DNA of 48,923 nucleotides from positions 1 to 48,923 of the IMG/VR virus record IMGVR_UViG_3300030117_004487; one strand, 5' to 3'. The notes beneath the pieces are model-generated. The model did not search any database and was not told the origin of the DNA. It worked only from the letters and a program-made list of their open reading frames with translations. Both the position numbers and the translations under genes were made by a program. The stretch comes from a virus. Shown piece after piece: positions 43,420 to 48,923 of the stretch (within the stretch, counting starts at the first letter, position 1; each line of letters opens with the position of its first letter).

Positions 43420-45720
43420 TCAAGCCACAAGCTCACAGTCATACTCGAGTGGGATGTGACGACCGTACAACTCTTGAAGCCAAGACCAGTACCCCTGGTC
43501 AGCTACGTAGGAGATTGCATCGGCAACCAACTCTTTGAGTTTGGGGATCATGTCCTTGTGACAATCAAAGTAGACAGCATCATAGATGTTGAGGAACATG
43601 AATGCCCGTTCCTTGCGTGCATTGAAAGCACTGACAGTCTCGTTGAGTCGTGCCTGGATACGCAGGAGTGTATTACCTGCAGTGGTTTGGATTGGGAAGT
43701 TGACAATCTCGTTCACGTCCCACTTGTCACCACCCATGAAGTAGCGTGACTGACCGGTGAACGGAAGGCAGATGTACCCATAGGTACGTGCTTCATTGAT
43801 ACGTTCCTCTTGCCACTTCCATAGACCAGGTCTGTGGTGTGGGCGTGAGTCAGCTACGTTCTTGAAGAACTCAATCGGATGCTTCTGACCAGTCATAGCC
43901 AGCAGCTGTGATTGCATTGTGGTGGAGCCAGACCTGAACAGGTCAGCAAAGTTAATCATCTTGCCCGCTTGTCGGAAGTCGTTGAACTTAGGGTGACTCT
44001 CAATGTCAGGCCCGAAGATTTGTAGAGCTCTCTGTTTATGGAGGTCAACGCCTTCTGAATAAGCAGCCATGAGTGCTGCATCTCCTGAGAGCAGTGCTGC
44101 GACTCTAAGTTCAATCTGGCTGAGATCGAATCCCAGTATGGAACCGTGCCTGCCGAAGCGGGACTGGATGCAGGACTTGATTGTCTTGGGGAATGTTTGG
44201 GCTGATGGTTTCTTGCAGGTGATGCGGCCTTGAAGTGTCCCGCCTTGGGATCCACCTGAGTCTTTGGCAAAGGTTGGGACGCAGTACCAGGTTGGGTAGG
44301 CGAACTCAACTGGGTAGCCTGACTTAGGGATGAGGACTGATGAACGGTCACTTGGATGGTTCCTGCGATGTCTGAGTAATGGGTAGCAATAGGAGGACAA
44401 GAGCTTCTGACTAGCAGCGTGTCTCTTTGCAAGCTTGAGTGCATTGCGCAGAGGATGGCTGTCAGGGAGAAGATCGGTAAGGAGGTTTCTGTTCTCTTCC
44501 GAGAAGGAGATGATCTTCTGCTTGGGGGTGACGGTTAGTAGCGGGTTGTCCCGAACAGATGTCGTATGCCCACATGAAGACAATGATGATCGAAGCTGCA
44601 AGTATGACTCGGGAGATTGATCTAACAACTCCATCAGTTTCTTGCATTGTTCTGTTGTATGACATTCGATTGTCCCGTCGATTACATCGCAAAGCAGATC
44701 GATGAAGGATGTCTTGGCTTTCCCAGATCCAGGGCCTTCCAGTAGGAGACCATACTTCTTGCTTGAGACTTCTCGACATCGTGTAATTCTTTCTTCCAAC
44801 TGATGCTCGATGCTGGACAGCATCCCTCTGCTCATGGGGATCCCAGACTCGGACATACGAATGCACGTCCAAATGGTATCGGAATAGAATTTCAAACACC
44901 ACGGTTCAAGTTTGTCTGTCCTTGGGAAGTCTTTACAGATACGCCTTGACAGTTCCTGCACTGCGAGCATGGTGTTGTGCGTGTCTTGTGCGTTGTAGGT
45001 AGCAAGGAGTGGGTCGGAGGGAGAAGAGAACTTCTCATCCTTGATGGTTCTGGTGTAGGAATGGGTGCGTAAAACTGGGCCCAAAGATTTCAGAGATTTT
45101 TCTGGACGGGTCTCGTCATGCAGATAGTTGAGCACTGACAGGTCGATCAGTAGCTGCGAGCCATCAAGAACGAAACGGAAGAAGGGATCAGCACGGAGAT
45201 ACTGGAGGTCAAACTGGAGGTTCATCCCCATTATCACGCATGAATGGGAACACCATTTGCGCAGTCTCTCCCTGTGCTCCGGCTTGTTCATCTTGAACAC
45301 CATCGTTTCGCCAGGCTGCAATGAGCTTAGAGATATCCACTCCCATGGCGTAGATGGCTTGGATGAGGAGAGCCACGGTTGTGAGTTCTGAGGAGTTGAG
45401 TGCTCCTGACTCACGTAGTTTCTGTGCTCGGTTGAGGATGTCTTGGTATTGGTTGTTGTCTTCAGCCATGTGTCTTCCTTCGGGATGGTGACTGCAACAG
45501 TCAGGATTGTGTCTTCCAATTTGACCCCGTCAGTATGGAGGGACCGGTTAGGATTGAAGACAGTCTGGTTGTTGAGTGATTCCCCACTAAAGTTTGTGTA
45601 GCAAGCACCGTAGGTCTCGATGTCGAGACTAATGATTCTTGGATCGGTACTTGTGCTCTCGTTCTTCCTCGAGGAGAGCAATCCTTCTTGCTGTATTCTT
45701 GATGTGGAACTTTGAGTCAT
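43420..45720 (-). CDS. family A DNA polymerase with 3'-5' exonuclease domain
   Basis: 766 residues. Exonuclease: SLDIETY (Asp33, Glu35), MNLQFDLQYL (Asp171), YNAQDTHN (Asp246). Polymerase: FDLSQIELR (motif A, Asp532, Glu537), RQAGKMINF (motif B, Arg583, Lys587, Phe591), and NIYDAVYFD (motif C, Asp714). Phe591 matches Pol I Phe762. Motif C reads Tyr-Asp-Ala where Pol I and T7 have His-Asp-Glu, so the second acidic residue is lost. Residues about 84-130, between Exo I and Exo II, are Ser/Thr/Pro-rich where another ORF overlaps. The start at 45720 overlaps the upstream gene by 92 bp; a later non-ATG start is possible. Confidence 0.9.
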   Translation of the reverse strand: MTQSSTSRIQQEGLLSSRKNESTSTDPRIISLDIETYGACYTNFSGESLNNQTVFNPNRSLHTDGVKLEDTILTVAVTIPKEDTWLKTTTNTKTSSTEHRNYVSQEHSTPQNSQPWLSSSKPSTPWEWISLSSLQPGETMVFKMNKPEHRERLRKWCSHSCVIMGMNLQFDLQYLRADPFFRFVLDGSQLLIDLSVLNYLHDETRPEKSLKSLGPVLRTHSYTRTIKDEKFSSPSDPLLATYNAQDTHNTMLAVQELSRRICKDFPRTDKLEPWCLKFYSDTIWTCIRMSESGIPMSRGMLSSIEHQLEERITRCREVSSKKYGLLLEGPGSGKAKTSFIDLLCDVIDGTIECHTTEQCKKLMELLDQSPESYLQLRSSLSSCGHTTSVRDNPLLTVTPKQKIISFSEENRNLLTDLLPDSHPLRNALKLAKRHAASQKLLSSYCYPLLRHRRNHPSDRSSVLIPKSGYPVEFAYPTWYCVPTFAKDSGGSQGGTLQGRITCKKPSAQTFPKTIKSCIQSRFGRHGSILGFDLSQIELRVAALLSGDAALMAAYSEGVDLHKQRALQIFGPDIESHPKFNDFRQAGKMINFADLFRSGSTTMQSQLLAMTGQKHPIEFFKNVADSRPHHRPGLWKWQEERINEARTYGYICLPFTGQSRYFMGGDKWDVNEIVNFPIQTTAGNTLLRIQARLNETVSAFNARKERAFMFLNIYDAVYFDCHKDMIPKLKELVADAISYVADQGYWSWLQELYGRHIPLEYDCELVA
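45209..45469 (-). CDS. overprinted ORF inside the DNA polymerase gene
   Basis: 86 codons in a second frame of the minus strand within the polymerase gene. ATG 45469 follows GAAGGAAGACAC, a good ribosome site. The product starts MAEDNNQYQDILNRAQKLRE and continues as a neat amphipathic helix pair (SSELTTVALLIQAIYAMGVD, ISKLIAAW), then an acidic tail (RNDGVQDEQAGAQGETAQ). Its codons (CTC, ATC, GCC, AAC) look like those of other genes here, whereas the polymerase frame over the same DNA is low-complexity Ser/Thr/Pro. A real nested gene is likely; role unknown. Confidence 0.6.
   Translation of the reverse strand: MAEDNNQYQDILNRAQKLRESGALNSSELTTVALLIQAIYAMGVDISKLIAAWRNDGVQDEQAGAQGETAQMVFPFMRDNGDEPPV
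45579..45591 (-). repeat. dispersed motif site 17
   Basis: TTTAGTGGGGAAT in the exonuclease part of the polymerase gene, read F-S-G-E-S in the gene frame. Confidence 0.7.
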
Positions 45721-46009
45721 CGGGTTTACCTGCCTCTACCCACTCACGGATATCTCGGTCCCCACTGTATGGGCTCGGGCAGAAGGGTAGCTTGATGAGC
45801 TGACCATTGCCATCCATGAGTGCAAAGTATCTCTTCTCATTGTCATCGTCGCGATCAATCTCGCTGACGAACGTTACGTAACGTCCCCCTTCATGCTCGA
45901 AGGGGTATGTCTCGAGGGCACGCTCTTGTTCTAGTGCCCTGTCCAACACATTTCTTTGTTGGTCTGTCATGCCCCGGAACATCCGTGTTCCCCCGTAGTA
46001 TGTAGTCAT
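45629..46009 (-). CDS. hypothetical protein upstream of polymerase
   Basis: 126 residues, start 46009 in ATGA with the previous stop. MTTYYGGTRMFRGMTDQQRN leads to a helix (RALEQERALETY), a beta segment (GGRYVTFVSEIDRDDDNEKR, YFALMDGNGQLIKLPF) and a charged helical C-terminus (ARRIALLEEEREHKYRSKNH). Soluble. The last 30 codons overlap the start of the polymerase ORF. No family recognised. Confidence 0.6.
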   Translation of the reverse strand: MTTYYGGTRMFRGMTDQQRNVLDRALEQERALETYPFEHEGGRYVTFVSEIDRDDDNEKRYFALMDGNGQLIKLPFCPSPYSGDRDIREWVEAGKPDDSKFHIKNTARRIALLEEEREHKYRSKNH

Positions 46010-46185
46010 AGGTGTGAGCCTCCGTATACGATGTCCAGGTTATAGAGACGTTCTTCGCTTTCTGGACGACTCCATCCATACTTTTTTCGGAGGATCTCAA
46101 GAATCTCCGAGTGTTTGCAGCCATGCTCAAACCGAAGCATATCTACGAATGCACGGAGTTTTTCGCCAGAAACTTGTGCCGTCAT
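46006..46185 (-). CDS. small hypothetical protein
   Basis: 59 codons, ATG at 46185 overlapping the previous stop as ATGA, and its own TGA at 46006 overlapping the next ATG in the same way. The product MTAQVSGEKLRAFVDMLRFE continues as a helix (CKHSEILEILRKKYGWSR) with a final strand YNLDIVYGGSHL. The chain of exact ATGA overlaps on both sides makes this a convincing gene despite its size. Possibly a small HTH-like regulator. Confidence 0.7.
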   Translation of the reverse strand: MTAQVSGEKLRAFVDMLRFEHGCKHSEILEILRKKYGWSRPESEERLYNLDIVYGGSHL

Positions 46186-46439
46186 AGGTCTGCGCTCACT
46201 TCCTGCGAGTCGAGTGCTTCATCGAGAGTGCTGGTGAACTGGCATCCATGGTTCTGGATCCACCACTCCACCATCGGTACGAGATCAGAGTACACGTGGT
46301 CAGCGAATGTGTCCAGGTTCTCTTCGAATGCTTCATCGAGGTCCTTGCCCTCGTCGTCTGCCCTGTTGGACAGCTCGCACCAGTCACTGGTGTTCTTGTA
46401 TTGTTCTTCAACTGCCTGCTTGAACTCTTCGAAACACAT
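46182..46439 (-). CDS. small acidic hypothetical protein
   Basis: 85 residues, ATG 46439 with GAGGAGGTAACTC. Very acidic and helical: MCFEEFKQAVEEQYKNTSDW, then DDEGKDLDEAFEENLDTFAD, ending with VPMVEWWIQNHGCQF. Acidic mini-proteins of this type are often phage inhibitors of host DNA-binding proteins (for example Ocr-like DNA mimics), but no direct match is seen. It sits 3 bp after the uracil-DNA glycosylase stop. Confidence 0.65.
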   Translation of the reverse strand: MCFEEFKQAVEEQYKNTSDWCELSNRADDEGKDLDEAFEENLDTFADHVYSDLVPMVEWWIQNHGCQFTSTLDEALDSQEVSADL

Positions 46440-46442
46440 GAG

Positions 46443-47141
46443 TTACCTCCTCGGTGATCGGGTTGGGGTGATGATGGGGTCTGATGGCTTTGCGATAACG
46501 TCATCCAAGCAATCAGATACGAGTTGCATGTGGGCTTCCACAGCATTGATGTAGTTGTTGTTCCGCAGTACAGCTGCGGGATGGTAGGTGGAGAAGAGAT
46601 GGAAACCCCAGCTCTCGTGATACCCACCATTGAGGGCGAACGCATCGTTGAGTCCCACTGTCTTTTTGCCTCGAGGTATCAGCTCCATTGCGTGGTACTT
46701 GTAGAACGCAGTAGTTGCTGGTGCACCAAGAGTTACGATGATCCACTTCTTGGGTTTCCACTTACGCATGAGTTGTAGCTCATTCATCATGTGGGTTGAA
46801 CACTCCCGTGAGTGCCGCATCTTGGGCTTCTCATTGCTGGGAGTGTGGCATCTGACACTGTTGCCCAGGTAGATGGTTGCTTTTTGTTGGAGCCTGCACC
46901 CACCAATGTAAGCCTGCTTTACCAGGTCACCGGAGCGTCCAACGAATGGTCTGTTCTTTACATCTTCATGGAACCCAGGGTTCTGTCCGATAAAGAAGAT
47001 CAGGTTGTCTGTGTTTACGTACCCAGGGAGAGAACCTGAGTGGAAAACTGTTGGCACGCATACAGAGTTTGCTGCTTCGTGCAGGTCACAGTTGTCGCAC
47101 GATGGCTTGTTGGGTAGAACAACGGGTAGTTCTACATCCAT
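46443..47141 (-). CDS. uracil-DNA glycosylase, family 4/5-like
   Basis: 232 residues; start 47141 after AAGGAAGGAGCTACC. Cys at 15 and 18 (CDNCDL), 102 (VRCH) and 114 (RECST) fit the four ligands of the iron-sulphur cluster in family 4/5 enzymes. Active-site motifs: FFIGQNPGFHED, with RPFVGRSGDLV after it, and the C-terminal FSTYHPAAVLRNN. The enzyme removes uracil from DNA; in phages it may keep uracil out of the genome or degrade uracil-containing DNA. Confidence 0.85.
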   Translation of the reverse strand: MDVELPVVLPNKPSCDNCDLHEAANSVCVPTVFHSGSLPGYVNTDNLIFFIGQNPGFHEDVKNRPFVGRSGDLVKQAYIGGCRLQQKATIYLGNSVRCHTPSNEKPKMRHSRECSTHMMNELQLMRKWKPKKWIIVTLGAPATTAFYKYHAMELIPRGKKTVGLNDAFALNGGYHESWGFHLFSTYHPAAVLRNNNYINAVEAHMQLVSDCLDDVIAKPSDPIITPTRSPRR

Positions 47142-47169
47142 GGGTAGCTCCTTCCTTGGACTAATAGGG

Positions 47170-47622
47170 TTATGTCAGGTCGTCATGCAAGGCTTCGAGG
47201 TGTCTTACGATTCTCAGTTCTCGCACACGATTATCGAACCTGGTCTTGGGCCAGTTCTTTACTGCTACCTTGAGACCGATGTGATCTCTCAGGTCGTGGA
47301 GTGTGAGGCGGATCGGAACCTCACCTTCCTTGGTCCACGTGGACAGGTAGTAGTTACCTGCATCGAAGAATGCTTCGAGTCTGTAGATCCACTCGAGCAT
47401 ATTAGTGGGGGAAATATGGGACAGGTGCAGTTCAGAGGCAGCTACAATAAGACCTGAAGTCTTGGGACACATACGCATGACCATGCCAGTACCATCACCA
47501 GCAGGTTCCCATCCGTCATCACGGGTGAGTTTCTTAGAGGGCTCTGCATACTCCCAACAAATGATATCGGAGTTTCTGATGCCGCTGAGATCTGCTTCCA
47601 CACCATCCATTACTTTGCTCAC
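47170..47622 (-). CDS. hypothetical protein
   Basis: I place the start at GTG 47622, where GGAGG lies 8 nt upstream; in-frame TTG 47637 and ATG 47610 are alternatives. 150 residues, mixed alpha/beta: SDIICWEYAEPSKKLTRDDG, GMVMRMCPKTSGLIVAASEL, MLEWIYRLEAFFDAGNYYLS and a basic tail. No motif. It starts 16 bp from the divergent plus-strand gene, so both share an upstream region. Confidence 0.6.
   Translation of the reverse strand: MSKVMDGVEADLSGIRNSDIICWEYAEPSKKLTRDDGWEPAGDGTGMVMRMCPKTSGLIVAASELHLSHISPTNMLEWIYRLEAFFDAGNYYLSTWTKEGEVPIRLTLHDLRDHIGLKVAVKNWPKTRFDNRVRELRIVRHLEALHDDLT
47401..47413 (+). repeat. dispersed motif site 18
   Basis: ATTAGTGGGGGAA on the top strand, in the minus-strand hypothetical gene. 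An extra G as in site 14. Confidence 0.55.
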
Positions 47623-47637
47623 AAGGACTGCCTCCAA

Positions 47638-47838
47638 ATGAATGATACCAACAATGGCAATCAGGATCCCATGGATCTTGCACGAGACATTGAATTGCAG
47701 GAATCGATGAAGTCAATTGGGCTCGGTGATTCCGTAGCCAAGTTCATCAAGGCTGCAACGCTAGGCAAGGTCAAGCCATGCGGTAAATGCCAGAAGAGAA
47801 GGGAAGCTCTGAACAAGAAGTTCCCTTACAAAAAGTAA
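47638..47838 (+). CDS. small protein of GLGDxVxKxIKxxT...CGKCxxRREALN type
   Basis: 66 residues from ATG 47638; the only plus-strand gene right of 37.1 kb. MNDTNNGNQDPMDLARDIEL, then SIGLGDSVAKFIKAATLGKV, then KPCGKCQKRREALNKKFPYK. The short GLGD helix followed by a CxxC and RxxALNxxFPY tail recurs in many phages as a small protein of unknown role, and the CxxC may bind zinc. A hairpin follows its stop directly. It begins in the 5' region of the divergent gene, so its promoter must lie within that gene. Confidence 0.7.
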   Translation: MNDTNNGNQDPMDLARDIELQESMKSIGLGDSVAKFIKAATLGKVKPCGKCQKRREALNKKFPYKK

Positions 47839-47839
47839 A

Positions 47840-47870
47840 TCGTCGTTGGTCCGCGAAAGACCAACGACGA
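47840..47870. terminator. bidirectional hairpin, better as leftward terminator
   Basis: Perfect 12-bp stem TCGTCGTTGGTC (47840-47851) with GACCAACGACGA (47859-47870), 7-nt loop. Read leftward the stem is followed by TTTACTTTTTG, a good terminator tail for the gene at 47900. Read rightward only purines follow, so for the plus-strand gene it may serve as a 3' stabiliser. Confidence 0.75.
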
Positions 47871-47899
47871 GAGAGAAAAGAAAGTTGCCGGGGATTGTA

Positions 47900-48619
47900 T
47901 CAGGTAATGAGGTGGGAGGTGTCCATCCCATTGATCCGATCCAGGATTTCCCGACCAGCTTCTGATCCCTCGAGGGCAGCCTCGGCAAGCTTGCCCTTGG
48001 CCTGACGTTCGAGAGATGAGATGTTGCTGAGTGATCGACGAAGTTCGCACACTCGGGTGAAGGCTTCGTTCACCTGGTCTTGAAGGTCTTCGATCTTGCG
48101 GCACAGACGCCACAAGTCATTCAGTTCATCAGTCCTCTCATCCATGTAACCTGGGCCTTCCAGGATGACAGTGATCCGAGGCAGTTGGAACTCTTTGCTG
48201 TTCCAAGTGGCGTCCGAACCCAGTTTCACGGAGACAGTGAAGGACATCTCGATCTTGTCTGGGTTGGTCGAGGATTCATTGAAGTCAGGGGTGCTGACCT
48301 CGTGTTCCACACTGACACCCATGGATCCGAAGACTTCTCTGATCTCCTTGAACTTCTGTTCGAGGCTTGAGATACCCCAAAGGGTATCGAATCCCCCCTT
48401 GTAGAACTTTGCGTAGACACAGGACTTGACCTTGAGGGCCTTCCTGGTCTCCTTCAGTTCCGCATTGAGGTCATCGACTTTGATGTTGCCCTGCTTGATG
48501 AGAACGTTGAGTTCTTGTTCCTTCTTGGATGCAGCGATGGCAACTACGTGGTCGATGTTGACGTTCATGTCGAGACTCATGCTCTCGACAAACTGTTTGG
48601 ACAGGGCATTATCACTCAT
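47900..48619 (-). CDS. hypothetical protein with coiled-coil ends
   Basis: 239 residues from ATG 48619, with AAGGAGCAAGGC upstream; the frame is open further upstream but that part reads as noise and overlaps the previous gene. Order: an N-terminal coiled coil (KKEQELNVLIKQGNIKVDDL), a central beta part (MSFTVSVKLGSDATWNSKEF, PRITVILEGPGYM), and a long C-terminal charged coiled coil (LWRLCRKIEDLQDQVNEAFT). No catalytic motif and no membrane segment. Early gene by position. Confidence 0.65.
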   Translation of the reverse strand: MSDNALSKQFVESMSLDMNVNIDHVVAIAASKKEQELNVLIKQGNIKVDDLNAELKETRKALKVKSCVYAKFYKGGFDTLWGISSLEQKFKEIREVFGSMGVSVEHEVSTPDFNESSTNPDKIEMSFTVSVKLGSDATWNSKEFQLPRITVILEGPGYMDERTDELNDLWRLCRKIEDLQDQVNEAFTRVCELRRSLSNISSLERQAKGKLAEAALEGSEAGREILDRINGMDTSHLIT

Positions 48620-48923
48620 GCCTTGCTCCTTTCTTGTAGATAGGTGCTTCGAATCCCAGCTCTTGACACTCTTTGAGCAGGGAACTACCGAGGATTCTGT
48701 AACTGGCAGAGTAACCACCAGTGAAGTTAGCGTAGTCGGACACCATTGACATGCCGTGTGCGTAGTGTCGCAGGTAGTCGATGGCAGTCCTGTATGTGTC
48801 AAGAGTCCTGACACGTTCAATCATGCCGAGAGAATGTAGGCCATCGAATTGGCTGTTGATTGCACGTATGGTACCGATCGTGGATCCGGTACCTCTTACG
48901 TACCCTCCGAGGCCGTGGTTGTA
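48612..48923 (-). CDS. hypothetical protein, N-terminus beyond right edge
   Basis: Minus-strand frame open from the right edge to TGA at 48612, 103 codons seen. An internal ATG at 48824 has no good ribosome site, and the 33 codons before it (GLGGYVRGTGSTIGTIRAIN, QFDGLHSLG) look like protein, so I treat the gene as partial. The remainder, RTLDTYRTAIDYLRHYAHGM and SYRILGSSLLKECQELGFEA, is helical. Its stop overlaps the next start. No family recognised. Confidence 0.55.
   Translation of the reverse strand, partial: YNHGLGGYVRGTGSTIGTIRAINSQFDGLHSLGMIERVRTLDTYRTAIDYLRHYAHGMSMVSDYANFTGGYSASYRILGSSLLKECQELGFEAPIYKKGARHE

Noticed and set aside
43420-45720. Frameshift or intron splitting the DNA polymerase at the nested ORF
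   Set aside because: Exo I, Exo II, Exo III and all polymerase motifs are in one frame, so the gene is intact and the nested ORF is an overlap.
46111-46645. Plus- and minus-strand ORFs of 147 and 149 codons overlapping 46182-46439
   Set aside because: Different frames from the ATGA-coupled chain, no ribosome sites, composition typical of shadow frames.
3595-47413. Dispersed motif as phage promoters or terminators
   Set aside because: Orientation is independent of gene direction, most copies are deep inside genes, and no hairpin or T-run goes with them (site 13 excepted).
1-48923. Window as a complete circular genome (left and right edges joined)
   Set aside because: The helicase frame happens to continue across the join, but it would then lack the rest of the SF3 domain, and the joined sequence is not helicase-like. 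Some sequence is missing between the ends.
1-48923. Integrase, repressor or transposase genes
   Set aside because: No ORF shows tyrosine or serine recombinase, CI-like or DDE motifs; the tandem-HTH protein alone does not indicate lysogeny.

Overview
The window is most of the genome of a tailed double-stranded DNA phage of podovirus type (short tail, large internal virion proteins, family A DNA polymerase). I see no integrase, repressor/excision module, transposase, rRNA, tRNA or CRISPR array. The polymerase has Phe at the position equivalent to E. coli Pol I residue 762, which fits a virulent phage. Two host-like signatures point to a planctomycete host, perhaps Phycisphaerae. One is a Cys-rich virion protein (11776-13176) with a GACCLPEG...GGVW module of the kind common in planctomycete surface proteins. 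The other is a membrane protein (36778-37098) whose C-terminus (PAPSALALFG...RRKRK) looks like a PEP-CTERM sorting tail. The host assignment is an inference.

Layout: the gene for a D5/P4-type SF3 helicase (minus strand) runs off the left edge. About 30 bp from its start, divergently, begins one long plus-strand block (849-37098). It holds four small proteins, the large terminase (2773-4701), portal (4935-6974), scaffold (6974-7885) and major capsid protein (7901-9511). A strong terminator follows, then three very basic small proteins, a connector/adaptor, the Cys-rich protein and a DUF115-like protein. Next comes a giant 3726-residue tail-nozzle protein (14131-25311) in which many beta repeats and a right-handed beta-helix appear to be inserted into a T7 gp12-like nozzle. 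Internal/ejection proteins (25316-30615), a capsid-decoration-like protein (30628-31035), a second terminator, a 1310-residue internal virion protein, a metallophosphoesterase, a possible endolysin and small membrane proteins close the block.

The plus block meets a minus-strand block head-on at about 37.1-37.27 kb, in a region rich in RNA hairpins. The minus block (37267-47622) carries DNA metabolism genes: SSB-like/DUF669-like protein, Sak4-like RecA ATPase, PD-(D/E)XK nuclease, ERCC4-type nuclease, tandem-HTH protein, DNA polymerase and family 4/5-like uracil-DNA glycosylase. Inside it are small membrane proteins that may act in lysis, two more Lys-rich proteins and a structural-looking beta protein. 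One small plus-strand gene (47638-47838) interrupts it, and two more minus-strand genes reach the right edge. Many neighbours overlap as ATGA, TTGA, TGATG or TAATG, implying translational coupling.

The strongest unexplained signals are: (1) a dispersed 13-bp DNA motif, consensus ACTAGTGGGGAAT, at 18 places on both strands, in all reading frames and between genes; (2) an open reading frame with its own ribosome binding site overprinted inside the DNA polymerase gene (45209-45469); (3) the giant composite nozzle; (4) the planctomycete-type host signatures in phage proteins.
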